The position numbers and the translations under genes are program-made. The notes below the pieces were generated by a model that saw nothing but the letters and a program-made list of their open reading frames with translations, was not told where the DNA came from and made no database searches. From contig NZ_AP024546.1 of NCBI RefSeq assembly GCF_018406645.1, forward strand, positions 2,356,001-2,420,000: a stretch of 64,000 nucleotides of DNA, given 5' to 3'. Source of the DNA: Lysobacter helvus (lineage in GTDB: Bacteria > Pseudomonadota > Gammaproteobacteria > Xanthomonadales > Xanthomonadaceae). Of the stretch, positions 45,054 through 54,425 are shown piece after piece. Positions within the stretch are counted from its first letter, which is position 1, and the number at the start of each line of letters is the position of its first letter.

Positions 45054-46798
45054 GCCGCGCTCGCCTTCGGGATGCATGGATTCCCGCTTTCGCGGGAATG
45101 ACGAGCGTCCTGCTCGCCGGCTGCACCGCGCCTGCGCCGCCGCCTGCACCGAAGCAGGAAGCGAAGGCGCTTGCGCCCGCCGCCACCGAGTATTACGGCA
45201 CCACCGAACCGCTCGCCGCCGATGCGGTGTACTTCGTCCTCACCGATCGCTTCGTCAACGGCGACAAGTCCAACGACTTCCGCAAGCAGGGCGGGGGTGC
45301 CGCGACGCACACGTTCGATCGCCCGACGCCGGGCGCGCCTCCGGGCCGCAGCGACAACGTCGGTTACCTCGGCGGCGATTTCAAAGGCCTCCTCGACAAC
45401 GCGCAGTACATCAAGGACATGGGCTTCGGCGCGGTGTGGCTGAGCCCCATCGTCGACCAGCCGGACGAAGCGTTCACCGGCGGCGAGCCGGTGAAGTGGG
45501 GCGGCATGTGGACCGATCGCGGCAAGACCGGTTACCACGGCTACTGGGGCGTGAATTTCTACAAGCTCGACGAACACCTGCCGAGCGCGGGCCTGGATTT
45601 CCGCGGGCTCACGAAGGGCCTGAAGGCGCATGGGTTGAAGACGGTGCTCGACATCGTGCTCAACCACGGCTCGCCCGCGTTCTCGATGCCGAAGCCGCAG
45701 CCCAAGTTCGGCAAGATCTACGACAAGGACGGCAAGCTCATCGCCGACCACATGAACCTGCCGCCGGACAAGCTGGATCCGAAGAACCCGCTCAACGCGT
45801 TCTACAACACGAAGGGCGGCCTGGCGCAGCTGTCGGACATCAACGAGAACGACCCGCGCGTGCTGCCCTATTTCCTCGGCGCCTACGAGCAGTGGATCGA
45901 GCAGGGCGCCGATGCCTTCCGCATCGATACGATCGGGTGGATGCCCAATCCTTTCTGGCACCAGTTCACCACGCGCATCCGCGAGAAGCATCCGGGCTTC
46001 TTCATGTTCGGCGAGGCGTTCGATTACGACGCCAACAAGATCGCCGAACACACCTGGCCGGAGAACGCGGGCGTGAGCGTGCTGGACTTCCCGCTGAAGG
46101 AACGCGTGAGCGCCGTCTTCGGCAAGGAAGGTGGCGGGTTCGAGAAGATCGCCGAGCGCCTGTACCTCACCGATGGCCCGTACACCAACCCGTACGAGCT
46201 GATGACGTTCTACGACAACCACGACATGGCGCGCATGGACGCGACCGACGATGGGTTCGTCGATGCGAACAACTTCCTGTTCACCGCGCGCGGGATCCCG
46301 GTGATCTATTACGGTTCCGAGAGCGGCTTCGAGCGCGGGACGGGGGAGCATTCGGGCAACCGCAACTACTTCGGCCAGGCGGGCATCGATGCCGCGCAGA
46401 AGGGCCGCATCTACGCGCAGCTCAAGCGCATCGCGATGTTGCGTGCGAAGACGCCGGCGTTGCAGCGCGGCCTGCAGCTTGATGTCGAAATGCAGGGCGA
46501 TCGCGCCGCGTTCTATCGCGTGCTGCAGCAGGGCGACGTGCACCAGATCGTGCTGGTGCTGCTGAACAAGGGCGGCGCACCGCAGGTGTTCGAAGTGAAG
46601 AACACGCTGCAGGCCGGGCGTTGGTTGCAGCCGCTGGGGGGCGATGCCGTCGACGTGGCCCGCGGTGGCACCCTGAAAGCGACCGTGGCGCCGCACGATG
46701 TCGCGGTGTACGTGCTCGATGCGCCGGTGACCGATGTGGCGTTGAAGTCGGAACTGGACCGGACGATGGCGCGGGCGCGGCGGCACGTGGCGCAGTAA
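45050..46798 (+). CDS. GH13 alpha-amylase-type lipoprotein
   Basis: Protein of 582 residues from GTG 45050, overlapping the transporter stop (GTGA). Residues 1-25 form a lipoprotein signal ending LLAGC (Cys25), and its hydrophobic core AWIPAFAGMT is encoded by a REP-type repeat. A Pro/Ala linker precedes the GH13 barrel: DIVLNHGSPAF, nucleophile in DAFRIDTIGW, Glu in FMFGEAFDYD, Asp in TFYDNHDMAR. Similar to CGTase-related maltodextrin amylases; anchored in a membrane facing the periplasm or outside. The next ATG in frame (45097) would leave too short a leader. Confidence 0.88.
   Translation: MSRARLRDAWIPAFAGMTSVLLAGCTAPAPPPAPKQEAKALAPAATEYYGTTEPLAADAVYFVLTDRFVNGDKSNDFRKQGGGAATHTFDRPTPGAPPGRSDNVGYLGGDFKGLLDNAQYIKDMGFGAVWLSPIVDQPDEAFTGGEPVKWGGMWTDRGKTGYHGYWGVNFYKLDEHLPSAGLDFRGLTKGLKAHGLKTVLDIVLNHGSPAFSMPKPQPKFGKIYDKDGKLIADHMNLPPDKLDPKNPLNAFYNTKGGLAQLSDINENDPRVLPYFLGAYEQWIEQGADAFRIDTIGWMPNPFWHQFTTRIREKHPGFFMFGEAFDYDANKIAEHTWPENAGVSVLDFPLKERVSAVFGKEGGGFEKIAERLYLTDGPYTNPYELMTFYDNHDMARMDATDDGFVDANNFLFTARGIPVIYYGSESGFERGTGEHSGNRNYFGQAGIDAAQKGRIYAQLKRIAMLRAKTPALQRGLQLDVEMQGDRAAFYRVLQQGDVHQIVLVLLNKGGAPQVFEVKNTLQAGRWLQPLGGDAVDVARGGTLKATVAPHDVAVYVLDAPVTDVALKSELDRTMARARRHVAQ
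45075..45106. repeat. REP-type palindrome overlapping a lipoprotein signal sequence
   Basis: Arms ATTCCCGC (45080-45087) and GCGGGAAT (45092-45099) around TTTC, in the context CATGG...ATGACG. This matches the widespread bacterial repeat whose translation reads AWIPAFAGMT. A second member in the opposite orientation lies at 62643-62675. Here it is wholly inside the coding region of the amylase lipoprotein. Confidence 0.8.
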
Positions 46799-46907
46799 AC
46801 GCCACCGTTGATCGTGACCCACGTCGGCAACCTCCCATCCCGGGGATGGCGCGCGTGCGCGGCGGCATGCTCCACTAGCGGCATCACTCGATGCGGCAGG
46901 GTTTGCG

Positions 46908-47999
46908 ATGTTCAAGCGCTTGACGGATTTGCTGAAGCCGAAGGCCCCGGAGGCACCGGGCCAGGCCGTTCCGCCCGTGGCGATGCAGGACGATGACGAT
47001 GCATCCACGCCGATCGATCCGGAGCAGCTGGAAATCGTCGCGATGGCGTTCGAAGGCCCGATGTGGGGCTACGGCTTGCGTGCGCCCGCGTGGCTGCTGC
47101 CCGCCAAGCCGGACGATGCGAAGCGCGTGCTGTTCCTCAGCTTCGCCAAGGCGATGGGCGCGGACGAACAGGCAGAGAAGCAACGCACCGACGCCGTCGG
47201 CCAGCTGACGCGCGCACTGCCGCTGTACCTGGCCGAGGCCGTGCACGAATGGACGGCGCATCGCAGCCTCACGCAGATCCCGATCGTGCCCGGCGGCGGG
47301 CCGGTGGTGTTCGGCGATGGCGGGCGCGACGAAGACACCGTCGCGCAGGCCGCCGAGCACGGCGACTACATGGTGCTCGGCACGATCGACGACGCCGACG
47401 AGCGCTGGCGCATCCAGTGCCGCGTGTGGCAGGTCTCGCCGGCGAAGCTGCTGGGCATCGAGGAAATCGACACGACGCCGGAGCACCTCGGCGCCGACGT
47501 GCTGGACCTCGAGCAGCGCGTGCTGTCGTACTTCGGTCCGCTGCATGCGCAGCCGCACGACGCGCTGTATCGCCGCATGCCGGGCGAAGCGATGGGCCCG
47601 TATCTCACCGCACTCGCGCAACACCTGTTGCTCAGCATGCTCGTCAGCGGGCAGGTGACGCGCGAGGACGTGTGGGGCGAGCGCAACATGATCGAGTGGC
47701 CGCTGCACATGGCGCTGGAATGGCCGCAGTCGCCGTTGCCGGCGCTGCTGTACCTCGCGGGGTTGTCGCAGTCGACGCGGTCGGCTTCGCCGGTGCTGCT
47801 GGATTTCGAACAGCGCACGCTGCATTGGTGGGCGAAGGCCGGCGGCGTCGAACCGCTGTCGCACCTGGCGCCGCTGGTGTGGCGCGCGTTCGGCATGGAA
47901 GAACTCGATCGCGCGCTCGCGCAATGCGACGCGACGCCCGCGGGCGATGCCTATTGCGACTGGTTGCGCCGGGTGGCGGGCGTCGAGGCGCAGGGCTGA
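46908..47999 (+). CDS. Conserved-looking hypothetical protein, 363 residues
   Basis: Not recognised. A soluble protein starting MFKRLTDLLKPKAPEAPG with a Pro/Ala and Asp-rich linker (DDDDASTPIDPEQ), then a mixed alpha/beta body with PMWGYGLRAPAWLLP, GDYMVLGTIDDADERWRIQCRVWQV and a helical C-terminal half. There is no signal peptide or membrane segment. Codon use is like that of neighbouring genes, so it is probably real. It precedes the DUF3147 gene by two bases and is likely co-transcribed with it. The gap 46799-46907 holds only a small hairpin, CCATCC/GGATGG. Confidence 0.7.
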   Translation: MFKRLTDLLKPKAPEAPGQAVPPVAMQDDDDASTPIDPEQLEIVAMAFEGPMWGYGLRAPAWLLPAKPDDAKRVLFLSFAKAMGADEQAEKQRTDAVGQLTRALPLYLAEAVHEWTAHRSLTQIPIVPGGGPVVFGDGGRDEDTVAQAAEHGDYMVLGTIDDADERWRIQCRVWQVSPAKLLGIEEIDTTPEHLGADVLDLEQRVLSYFGPLHAQPHDALYRRMPGEAMGPYLTALAQHLLLSMLVSGQVTREDVWGERNMIEWPLHMALEWPQSPLPALLYLAGLSQSTRSASPVLLDFEQRTLHWWAKAGGVEPLSHLAPLVWRAFGMEELDRALAQCDATPAGDAYCDWLRRVAGVEAQG

Positions 48000-48001
48000 C
48001 C

Positions 48002-48355
48002 GTGCCCTGGCTCATCACCAAGTACCTGCTCACCGCGCTCGTCGTCGTCGGTGTGTCCGAGGCCGCCAAGCGCAGCGACAAGCTCGGCGGATTCATCGCG
48101 GCCCTGCCGCTGGTGACCTTCCTCGCGCTGGTGTGGCTGTACGTCGAGAAGCAGCCGGAAACGAAGATCGCCAACCACGCCTGGTACACGTTCTGGTACG
48201 TGGTGCCCACGCTGCCGATGTTCCTGGCGTTCCCGTGGCTGCTGCCGCGCATCGGGTTCTGGCCGACGCTCGCGGCCAGCGCGGTGATCACGGTGGTGTG
48301 CTTCGGCGTGTTCGCGTGGGCCGTCAAGCCGTTCGGGATCGACCTGCTGCCCTGA
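48002..48355 (+). CDS. DUF3147-family small membrane protein
   Basis: Protein of 117 residues from GTG 48002 with four hydrophobic segments: ITKYLLTALVVVGVSEAAKR, GGFIAALPLVTFLALVWLYVE, YTFWYVVPTLPMFLAFPWLLP and WPTLAASAVITVVCFGVFAWA. The SEAAKRSDKLGGFIAALPL segment is characteristic of DUF3147. Function unknown. It starts two bases after the preceding stop and ends convergently with rnr. Confidence 0.8.
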   Translation: MPWLITKYLLTALVVVGVSEAAKRSDKLGGFIAALPLVTFLALVWLYVEKQPETKIANHAWYTFWYVVPTLPMFLAFPWLLPRIGFWPTLAASAVITVVCFGVFAWAVKPFGIDLLP

Positions 48356-48391
48356 TCCGCGCGCTCGCGCGGACCAGGCCCCAGGCGTCGC

Positions 48392-50833
48392 TCAGTACTT
48401 CTGCTTCACCTTCTTCGCCGGCGTCCCGCGCGGCGGAGGCGGCATCACGCCTTTCTCCTCCACCAGGCGGAAGTCGATCTTCCGGTCTTCCACGCTCGCC
48501 TTCAGCACCACGATGTCCGCGCGGTCGCCCAGGCGGAACTCGCGCCCGGTGCGTTCGCCCTTGAGCGTCTTCCGGATCGGGTCGAAGTGGTAGTAGTCGT
48601 TCGGCAGCTGCGTCACGTGCACCAGGCCGTTGACCTTCGAATCATCCAGTTCGATGAACAAGCCGAAGCTGGTGACGCCGCTGATCGTGCCGCTGAACTG
48701 CCCGCCCACGTGCTGTTCCATCCACGCGGCGCGGTAGCGCTCGTCGACCTCGCGCTCGGCTTCGTCGGCACGGCGTTCGCGTTCCGAACACTGCAGGCAC
48801 AGCGCGGCCATCACGTGGTCGCTGTAGAGATAGTTGGTGGCGGTGCCGCCCATCAGCGCATGCTTGATCGCGCGATGCAGCAGCAGGTCGGGATAGCGGC
48901 GGATCGGCGAGGTGAAGTGCCCGTACGCCTCCAGCGCCAGCCCGAAGTGGCCCAGGTTCTCGTGCGCGTACACCGCCATCGACTGGCTGCGCAGCAGCAC
49001 GGACTCCAGCAACGTCGCGTCCGGCCGTTCGCGGATCTTCTTCAGCAGCGCGGTGAAATCGCGCGGCTCCACCTTTGCCCACGGCGGCATCTTGAGCTTG
49101 AATTCCTTCAGGAACTCCAGCAGGTCCGTGTACTTGGCTTCCGGCGGCTTGTCGTGCACGCGGAACGGCGCGGGGATCTTCTTCTTCAGCACGTAGCGCG
49201 CGGCTTCCACGTTCGCCGCGATCATGCATTCCTCGATCAGCATGTGCGCGTCGTTGCGCTGGATCATGCCGGCCTGCGTGACCTCGCCCTGCGGGCCGAG
49301 CACGAAGCGCACTTCGGAGGATTCGAACTCGATCGCGCCGCGCTTGGTGCGCGCCTTCTTCAGCACGTGGAAGAGCTGGTGCAGGCGCTGGATCTGCGGC
49401 AGCAGCGAGCCGATGCGCTGCAGCGCGTCCTCGCGGTGTTCCGGCAGCGCCGCCTCGTCCACCGCGTTCCAGACCTGGGTGTAGGTCAGGCGCGCGTGCG
49501 AGTTCATCACCGCTTCGTAGAACTTGGACTTGGTGACCACGCCCTCGCGGTCGATGTGCATGTCGCACACGAAGCACATGCGGTCGACGTTGGGCATCAG
49601 CGAGCAGATGCCGTTCGACAACGTTTCCGGCAGCATCGGCACGACGAAGCCTGGGAAGTACACCGACGTCGCGCGCAGTTGCGCTTCATCGTCCAGCGGC
49701 GTGCCTGGCTTGACGTAATTCGAAACGTCCGCGATCGCGACGATCAGGCGGAAGCCGTCGCGCGTAGGTTCGGCGTACACCGCGTCGTCGAAGTCCTTCG
49801 CGTCTTCGCCATCGATGGTGACGAGGGGCAGCTGGCGCAGGTCGACGCGGCCTTCGATCATCGACGGCTCGACCACCAGCGGCACGGCGGTCGCTTCAGC
49901 GAGGACCTCCGGCGGGAATTCATCCGGGATCTCGTGCGCGTGGATGGCGGCTTTCACCGCGAGCGACGCGGTGAGCTTGTCGCCGAGCACCGCGAGCACC
50001 TTGCCGATCGGCGGGCGCTGCGCATCCTGCGCGTGCACGATTTCCGCGACGACCAGCTGGCCGGTCTTCGCATCGCTGCTTTCGCCCGGCGGGATCAGCA
50101 CGTTGCGCTGGATGCGGCGATCGTCCGGCACGACGTAGCTGATGCCGGCTTCCACGGTGTAACGGCCGATCAGGCGCGTGAGGCGACGCTCCAGCACTTC
50201 GACGATCGCGCCTTCGCGGCGACCGCGGCGATCCATGCCGGTGACGGACGCGAGCACGCGATCGCCATGCATCACCTTGCGCATTTCGTTGGGCGGCAGG
50301 AAGAGGTCGTCGCCCTGGCCTTTTTCGGGACGCAGGAAACCGAAGCCTTCCGGATTCGCGATCACCACGCCGGGGATCAGGTCGAGGCGTTCGGCAGGCG
50401 CGTACGCGCCCTTGCGGTTCTGCAGCAGCTGTCCGTCGCGCACCATTGCGCCGAGGCGCTTGGCCAATGCATCGAAGCGATCGGGTTCGGTGAGCGCGAG
50501 CTTGACCGCCAGTTCCTGCGCGTCCATCGGGCCTTCGTTGGCCTCCAGGATGCGCAGCAGCATTTCGCGGCTGGCGATGGGTTGTTCGTAGCGCGCGGCT
50601 TCGCGGGCATGGTTCGGGTCGCGGCTGGGGGCGGCGCGGGCGGGGGCTTTCGGACCACCGGGGCGGGGCTCGGGCATCCAGCCGGGACGCTGTGCCGCCT
50701 TGTGCCGCGGGCCGCCGGTCTTGGCGCCGGGGGCGCCGCCTTTTGCGGGACCGCGGGATTTCGTGGGGGTCGCGCCGGGCGGGGTCGCGGACTTGCCGCG
50801 GCTGCCGCCGCGCTTGCTGGGGTGTTTGGCCAT
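48392..50833 (-). CDS. rnr: Ribonuclease R
   Basis: 3'-5' exoribonuclease of 813 residues from ATG 50833. A basic Lys/Arg/Pro/Gly-rich N-terminal extension (about 1-75) precedes a winged helix (SREMLLRILEANEGPMDAQELA), cold-shock OB folds (GVVIANPEGFGFLRPEKGQGDDLFLP), the RNB domain with DGEDAKDFDDAVYA metal aspartates and SPIRRYPDLLLHRAIKH, and a C-terminal S1 domain (FSGTISGVTSFGLFIELDDSKVNGLVHV). The basic tail is short (PAKKVKQKY). It degrades structured RNA and takes part in RNA quality control. Transcribed divergently from the LacI-type regulator. Confidence 0.94.
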   Translation of the reverse strand: MAKHPSKRGGSRGKSATPPGATPTKSRGPAKGGAPGAKTGGPRHKAAQRPGWMPEPRPGGPKAPARAAPSRDPNHAREAARYEQPIASREMLLRILEANEGPMDAQELAVKLALTEPDRFDALAKRLGAMVRDGQLLQNRKGAYAPAERLDLIPGVVIANPEGFGFLRPEKGQGDDLFLPPNEMRKVMHGDRVLASVTGMDRRGRREGAIVEVLERRLTRLIGRYTVEAGISYVVPDDRRIQRNVLIPPGESSDAKTGQLVVAEIVHAQDAQRPPIGKVLAVLGDKLTASLAVKAAIHAHEIPDEFPPEVLAEATAVPLVVEPSMIEGRVDLRQLPLVTIDGEDAKDFDDAVYAEPTRDGFRLIVAIADVSNYVKPGTPLDDEAQLRATSVYFPGFVVPMLPETLSNGICSLMPNVDRMCFVCDMHIDREGVVTKSKFYEAVMNSHARLTYTQVWNAVDEAALPEHREDALQRIGSLLPQIQRLHQLFHVLKKARTKRGAIEFESSEVRFVLGPQGEVTQAGMIQRNDAHMLIEECMIAANVEAARYVLKKKIPAPFRVHDKPPEAKYTDLLEFLKEFKLKMPPWAKVEPRDFTALLKKIRERPDATLLESVLLRSQSMAVYAHENLGHFGLALEAYGHFTSPIRRYPDLLLHRAIKHALMGGTATNYLYSDHVMAALCLQCSERERRADEAEREVDERYRAAWMEQHVGGQFSGTISGVTSFGLFIELDDSKVNGLVHVTQLPNDYYHFDPIRKTLKGERTGREFRLGDRADIVVLKASVEDRKIDFRLVEEKGVMPPPPRGTPAKKVKQKY

Positions 50834-50934
50834 GGCGCGCATGGTCGCACGCCTGTTCATGGGCGCACCGTCAACGCCGGACACCCTCGCTACCGGCCTT
50901 CACGCGGGGTAACCCCTCTGTCATCCTCCGGCCC

Positions 50935-51978
50935 ATGCCGAAAAAGACCAAGGCCACCTCCGTCGACATCGCGTACCGCGCCGGCGTTTCGCAGGCGACG
51001 GTGTCGCGCGTGTTGCGCGGGAGTCCGCTGGTCAACATCGAGACGCGCAAGCGGGTGGAAGCGGTGGCGCGCGAACTCAACTACAAGGTCGACCGGCACG
51101 CTTCCAGTTTGCGGACGCAGAGGTCGGGGACGTTGGCGTTGCTGCTGTTCGAGGATCCGACGCCGGATGATTCGCACATCAATCCGTTTTTCCTTTCGAT
51201 GCTGGGGTCGATCACGCGTGCGTGCGCGAAGCACGGGCATGACTTGCTGGTGAGTTTCCAGCAGCTGTCCGACGACTGGCATGCGGATTACGAGAACAGC
51301 ATGAAGGCGGATGGGTTGATCCTGCTGGGGTACGGGGATTACCTGGCTTACCAGAGCACGCTGGAGCAGCTGGTCGACCAGGGGACGCATTTCGTGCGCT
51401 GGGGGGCGGTGTTGCCGGGGCAGCCGGGGGTTTCCATTGGCTGCGACAACTTCCATGGTGGGCAGTTGGTGGGCGAACACTTGTATGCGCTGGGGCGGCG
51501 GCAGGTGGCGTTCCTCGGGGATGCGTCCAATCGCTATCCGGAATTCTTTGCGCGCTACCGGGGGTGCGGGGTGGCGCTGCACGATTGGCACGTGACGATG
51601 GATCCGTCGTTGCAGGTGGATGCGGAGAGTTCGGAAGAGGCGGGGTATGCGGCGGCGCAGACGTTGTTGGCGCGCGGGAAACCTTTTGACGCGGTGTTTG
51701 CGGCCAGCGATTTGATTGCGATTGGGGCGATGCGGGCGTTGACGGAGTCTGGGTTGCGGGTGCCGGAAGACGTGAGCGTCGTGGGGTTCGACGATATTCC
51801 GATGGCGCGGTTTGCCAATCCGGCGTTGACGACGGTGTACCAGAACACGACGCGGGCGGGCGAGCTGCTGGTCGAGGCGTTGTTGAAGCAGATTCGGGAT
51901 GAGCCGATCGAGAGTCAGATGATTCCGGCGTCGTTGATCGTGCGGAAGTCGAGTGGGGCGGTATTCTCCGACATGTGA
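50935..51978 (+). CDS. LacI-family transcriptional regulator, candidate maltodextrin repressor
   Basis: Protein of 347 residues. The N-terminal LacI helix-turn-helix and hinge are clear (SVDIAYRAGVSQATVSRVLRG, then TRKRVEAVARELNYKVDRHASSL). The periplasmic-binding-protein-like sensor core follows, ending FDAVFAASDLIAIGAMRALTESGLRVPEDVSVVGFDDIPMARF. It lies 4 kb beyond the maltodextrin genes and is the only LacI-type gene in the window, so it is the best candidate reader of the three TGCA-ACGTAT-CA sites. Its last third is somewhat less GC-rich than its first, next to the AT-rich island. Confidence 0.88.
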   Translation: MPKKTKATSVDIAYRAGVSQATVSRVLRGSPLVNIETRKRVEAVARELNYKVDRHASSLRTQRSGTLALLLFEDPTPDDSHINPFFLSMLGSITRACAKHGHDLLVSFQQLSDDWHADYENSMKADGLILLGYGDYLAYQSTLEQLVDQGTHFVRWGAVLPGQPGVSIGCDNFHGGQLVGEHLYALGRRQVAFLGDASNRYPEFFARYRGCGVALHDWHVTMDPSLQVDAESSEEAGYAAAQTLLARGKPFDAVFAASDLIAIGAMRALTESGLRVPEDVSVVGFDDIPMARFANPALTTVYQNTTRAGELLVEALLKQIRDEPIESQMIPASLIVRKSSGAVFSDM

Positions 51979-52042
51979 CGGAACAACTGATGCGTCGAGG
52001 TCAGGAATTTCGCGGCTCATAAATTGGCTAGGCAAAGACATC

Positions 52043-53653
52043 ATGTCATTTCGAATCTCAATTCCCACCACTAACGCCCCATTGGAGCTCAACATAGAGC
52101 TTGGCACGTCAACCACGTTCGTCGGAGCCAACGGAAGCGGGAAGTCAAGGCTTGCTGTACATCTCGAAACAGTAGTTCAGGATCGCAGTCATCGCATTTC
52201 GGCACACCGGGCACTTGGCCTTAATCCAAATGTTCCAAAAATCAGCGAAGCGAATGCTAAGCGAGGATTAAAGTTTGGGCGCCCTGACGAGAGTTCTCAG
52301 TTCGGACACCGGCGACTAAATCGATGGCATCAAAAAGAAGCCGTCGCTCTCCTGAACGATTTTGATTTCCTGCTGCAGGTTCTGTTTGCAGAGCAATCTC
52401 GTACGGCACTTGAGACACATCAAAAAGTTCGCCAAGGCCCGCTGGATTCAGCGGCTCCAACAAAGTTCGAGAAGCTGCAGGACATTTGGCATCACCTGTT
52501 ACCTCATCGCGAACTCATCATAAGTGGAGATGATGTGCGCGTCCGCGCGCCTGGGACCGAAGTTCTGTACAGCGCGTCTGAGATGAGCGACGGCGAACGG
52601 GCAATTTTCTATCTAACAGGCCAGGTGCTGGTCGCTGAGCAGGGGGCACTGCTTGTGGTGGATGAGCCGGAGCTTCACGTCCATCCTTCAATCATGAACA
52701 AGCTTTGGGATCAGTTGGAGAATGCGCGACCGGACTGTGCATTTGCATTTATCACCCACGACCTAGAGTTTGCGGCGGCGCGGGTCGGGCAAAAGTTCAT
52801 CATTCGCGAATACAGTGCCGGCCCGCGTTGGAAGCTGGAAGCAATGCCAGTCGACGCGGGATTTCCAGAAGAGATCACAACGTTGCTGCTGGGTAGCCGT
52901 CGGCCGATTCTGTTCGTCGAAGGCGACGGTGGGAGTCTGGATCAGTCGGTGTATCGATGCGTATACCCCGAGTGGACCGTAGTCCCAATGGGTTCGTGCC
53001 AAGACGTTATTCGTGCGGTAGCAACCATGCGAACCAATGCCGCGTTTACTCGACTTCGATGTGCAGGGATCGTTGATGCCGACGACTATGATGTGACCGA
53101 AATTGAACGTTTGACGGAACTGGGCGTTTCAGTTTTGCCGGTTTCGGAATTGGAGAATGTGTTTCTCCTTCCCAATATTTCAAGAGAGATTGCGCGAGCG
53201 GAACATCTAGACGACACCGAGATCGAGGCGCGGCTAGGTGAACTACGCACCGAACTCCTAACCATCGCTGCGCAGCCTGAGTCGATTGATGCTGTGGTCC
53301 GTCGTCACACGGTTCGACGAATTGATCGCTTGGTAAAGCGAATAGACGTTAGCCGAGAACGCTCAATTGACCAGATTGATTCGGAGTTTCGCGCGCAAGC
53401 GCACGCCCTGAACATTCATGGGCTTGCTGAAGATCGAAGGAGGGGAATTAACGCAGCAATTGCTGCACAAGATCTGCCTGCACTTCTTGCGCTTTTAGAC
53501 AACAAAGGACTGATTGCCCGCGCCGCGAGCCGGTTGCGCAGTACCAGGCTTGATTCGTTTGAGTCATGGCTTGCTCGTATTCTTCTCAACGACCGCGCGC
53601 CGGCCCTTGTTGCAGCATTACGCGCCGCTTTGCCCCGGCTATCGTCTGCATAG
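52043..53653 (+). CDS. Fused AAA/ABC-type ATPase and DUF4435 (TOPRIM-like) protein, PARIS/OLD-like
   Basis: Protein of 536 residues. N-terminal ATPase: Walker A GANGSGKS (28-35), ABC-type signature MSDGERAIF (181-189), Walker B LLVVDEPELHVHPS (203-216) and switch histidine ITHD (237-240). C-terminal DUF4435/TOPRIM-like part: Glu293 in ILFVEGDGGSLD, Asp345 and Asp347 in GIVDADDYD, then SELENVFLLP. PARIS anti-phage systems consist of such an ATPase (AriA) and DUF4435 nuclease (AriB), sometimes merged; OLD nucleases are the alternative. Base composition is clearly AT-richer than flanking genes, a sign of transfer. The ATG at 52043 is the first before the ATPase fold. Confidence 0.75.
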   Translation: MSFRISIPTTNAPLELNIELGTSTTFVGANGSGKSRLAVHLETVVQDRSHRISAHRALGLNPNVPKISEANAKRGLKFGRPDESSQFGHRRLNRWHQKEAVALLNDFDFLLQVLFAEQSRTALETHQKVRQGPLDSAAPTKFEKLQDIWHHLLPHRELIISGDDVRVRAPGTEVLYSASEMSDGERAIFYLTGQVLVAEQGALLVVDEPELHVHPSIMNKLWDQLENARPDCAFAFITHDLEFAAARVGQKFIIREYSAGPRWKLEAMPVDAGFPEEITTLLLGSRRPILFVEGDGGSLDQSVYRCVYPEWTVVPMGSCQDVIRAVATMRTNAAFTRLRCAGIVDADDYDVTEIERLTELGVSVLPVSELENVFLLPNISREIARAEHLDDTEIEARLGELRTELLTIAAQPESIDAVVRRHTVRRIDRLVKRIDVSRERSIDQIDSEFRAQAHALNIHGLAEDRRRGINAAIAAQDLPALLALLDNKGLIARAASRLRSTRLDSFESWLARILLNDRAPALVAALRAALPRLSSA

Positions 53654-53741
53654 TTGAAGAGGTCACAAGGGGCGGTTCAAGGTGTTGGCCGGTGACTCGG
53701 CAGAAGCATGACGAACAGAAGATGCGCACGCGTTGAGCCGA

Positions 53742-54425
53742 TCAAGTGAGCTGCTCCATTTCCTGAAGCGCAGCTAGCAGCAGCGCCTCAAGCTGGCTTG
53801 ACTTCATGAGGAGGTCTCTTAATTCAGGGTCGTTTGGACTGAGTGGGGGAGTTTGCACAGAAGGACGGCGATTCATAAGGCCTGCGCCTAATTTGCGAAC
53901 TTCAATGTTTAGTAGATTCACATCTGCCGAAACGAATATCTTGGCCGCGGAAGCGGCCGAGGCGTATGCAGAGAATCTCTTGATCAATGCTTGTCGATCG
54001 TCATTCCAGACGGATTGGTTAGCCTGTCCATTCGATTGCGGAATGATCATTTGCGCGCCCACGTTGGTATCAATTCCCATGTGCGCCTCGAGTAAATTGG
54101 CGACTACCACGAACTTTCGTTCTGCTACTCGAAGTGCAAGCGCTTTCTTTATCTCTTGCGCCGCGCGAATGCGCTCGGTTTCTGCAATGAGCGATACCTT
54201 GTATGCCTCTAGTTCGCGCTCCAGACTCGCCGTGTGGGCTGCCAGTTCTCTTGCATGGCGTGATTTGAGTTCCTCCAAATCTGACATCAGTGCGCGCGAA
54301 AGTACTTGTTTGATTTTCTCCCTGTAGTAAAAGGCGAGAAGCGCTACGAAGGCGAGAAAGAGTGGCGTTGTCCTGGCGAGCCAGTCAAGGAAGTGTACGA
54401 GTGACGAGATTCGGGCCGATTCCAT
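53742..54425 (-). CDS. Membrane-anchored coiled-coil protein of unknown function
   Basis: Protein of 227 residues, convergent with the ATPase-DUF4435 gene and of the same lower GC. One membrane helix (TTPLFLAFVALLAFYY, about 19-34) is followed by a long charged helix (residues about 45-105: LMSDLEELKSRHARELAAHTASLEREL) likely to form a coiled coil. The C-terminal region is soluble and unremarkable. Not recognised. As cargo of the same AT-rich island it may be a partner or an unrelated passenger; membrane coiled-coil proteins are common in defence loci. Confidence 0.65.
   Translation of the reverse strand: MESARISSLVHFLDWLARTTPLFLAFVALLAFYYREKIKQVLSRALMSDLEELKSRHARELAAHTASLERELEAYKVSLIAETERIRAAQEIKKALALRVAERKFVVVANLLEAHMGIDTNVGAQMIIPQSNGQANQSVWNDDRQALIKRFSAYASAASAAKIFVSADVNLLNIEVRKLGAGLMNRRPSVQTPPLSPNDPELRDLLMKSSQLEALLLAALQEMEQLT

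Noticed and set aside
50906-50916. Palindrome GGGGTAACCCC before the LacI-family gene, as an autoregulatory operator
   Set aside because: It is short, GC-rich and unlike the TGCA-ACGTAT-CA motif; arms of this kind are expected by chance in this genome.
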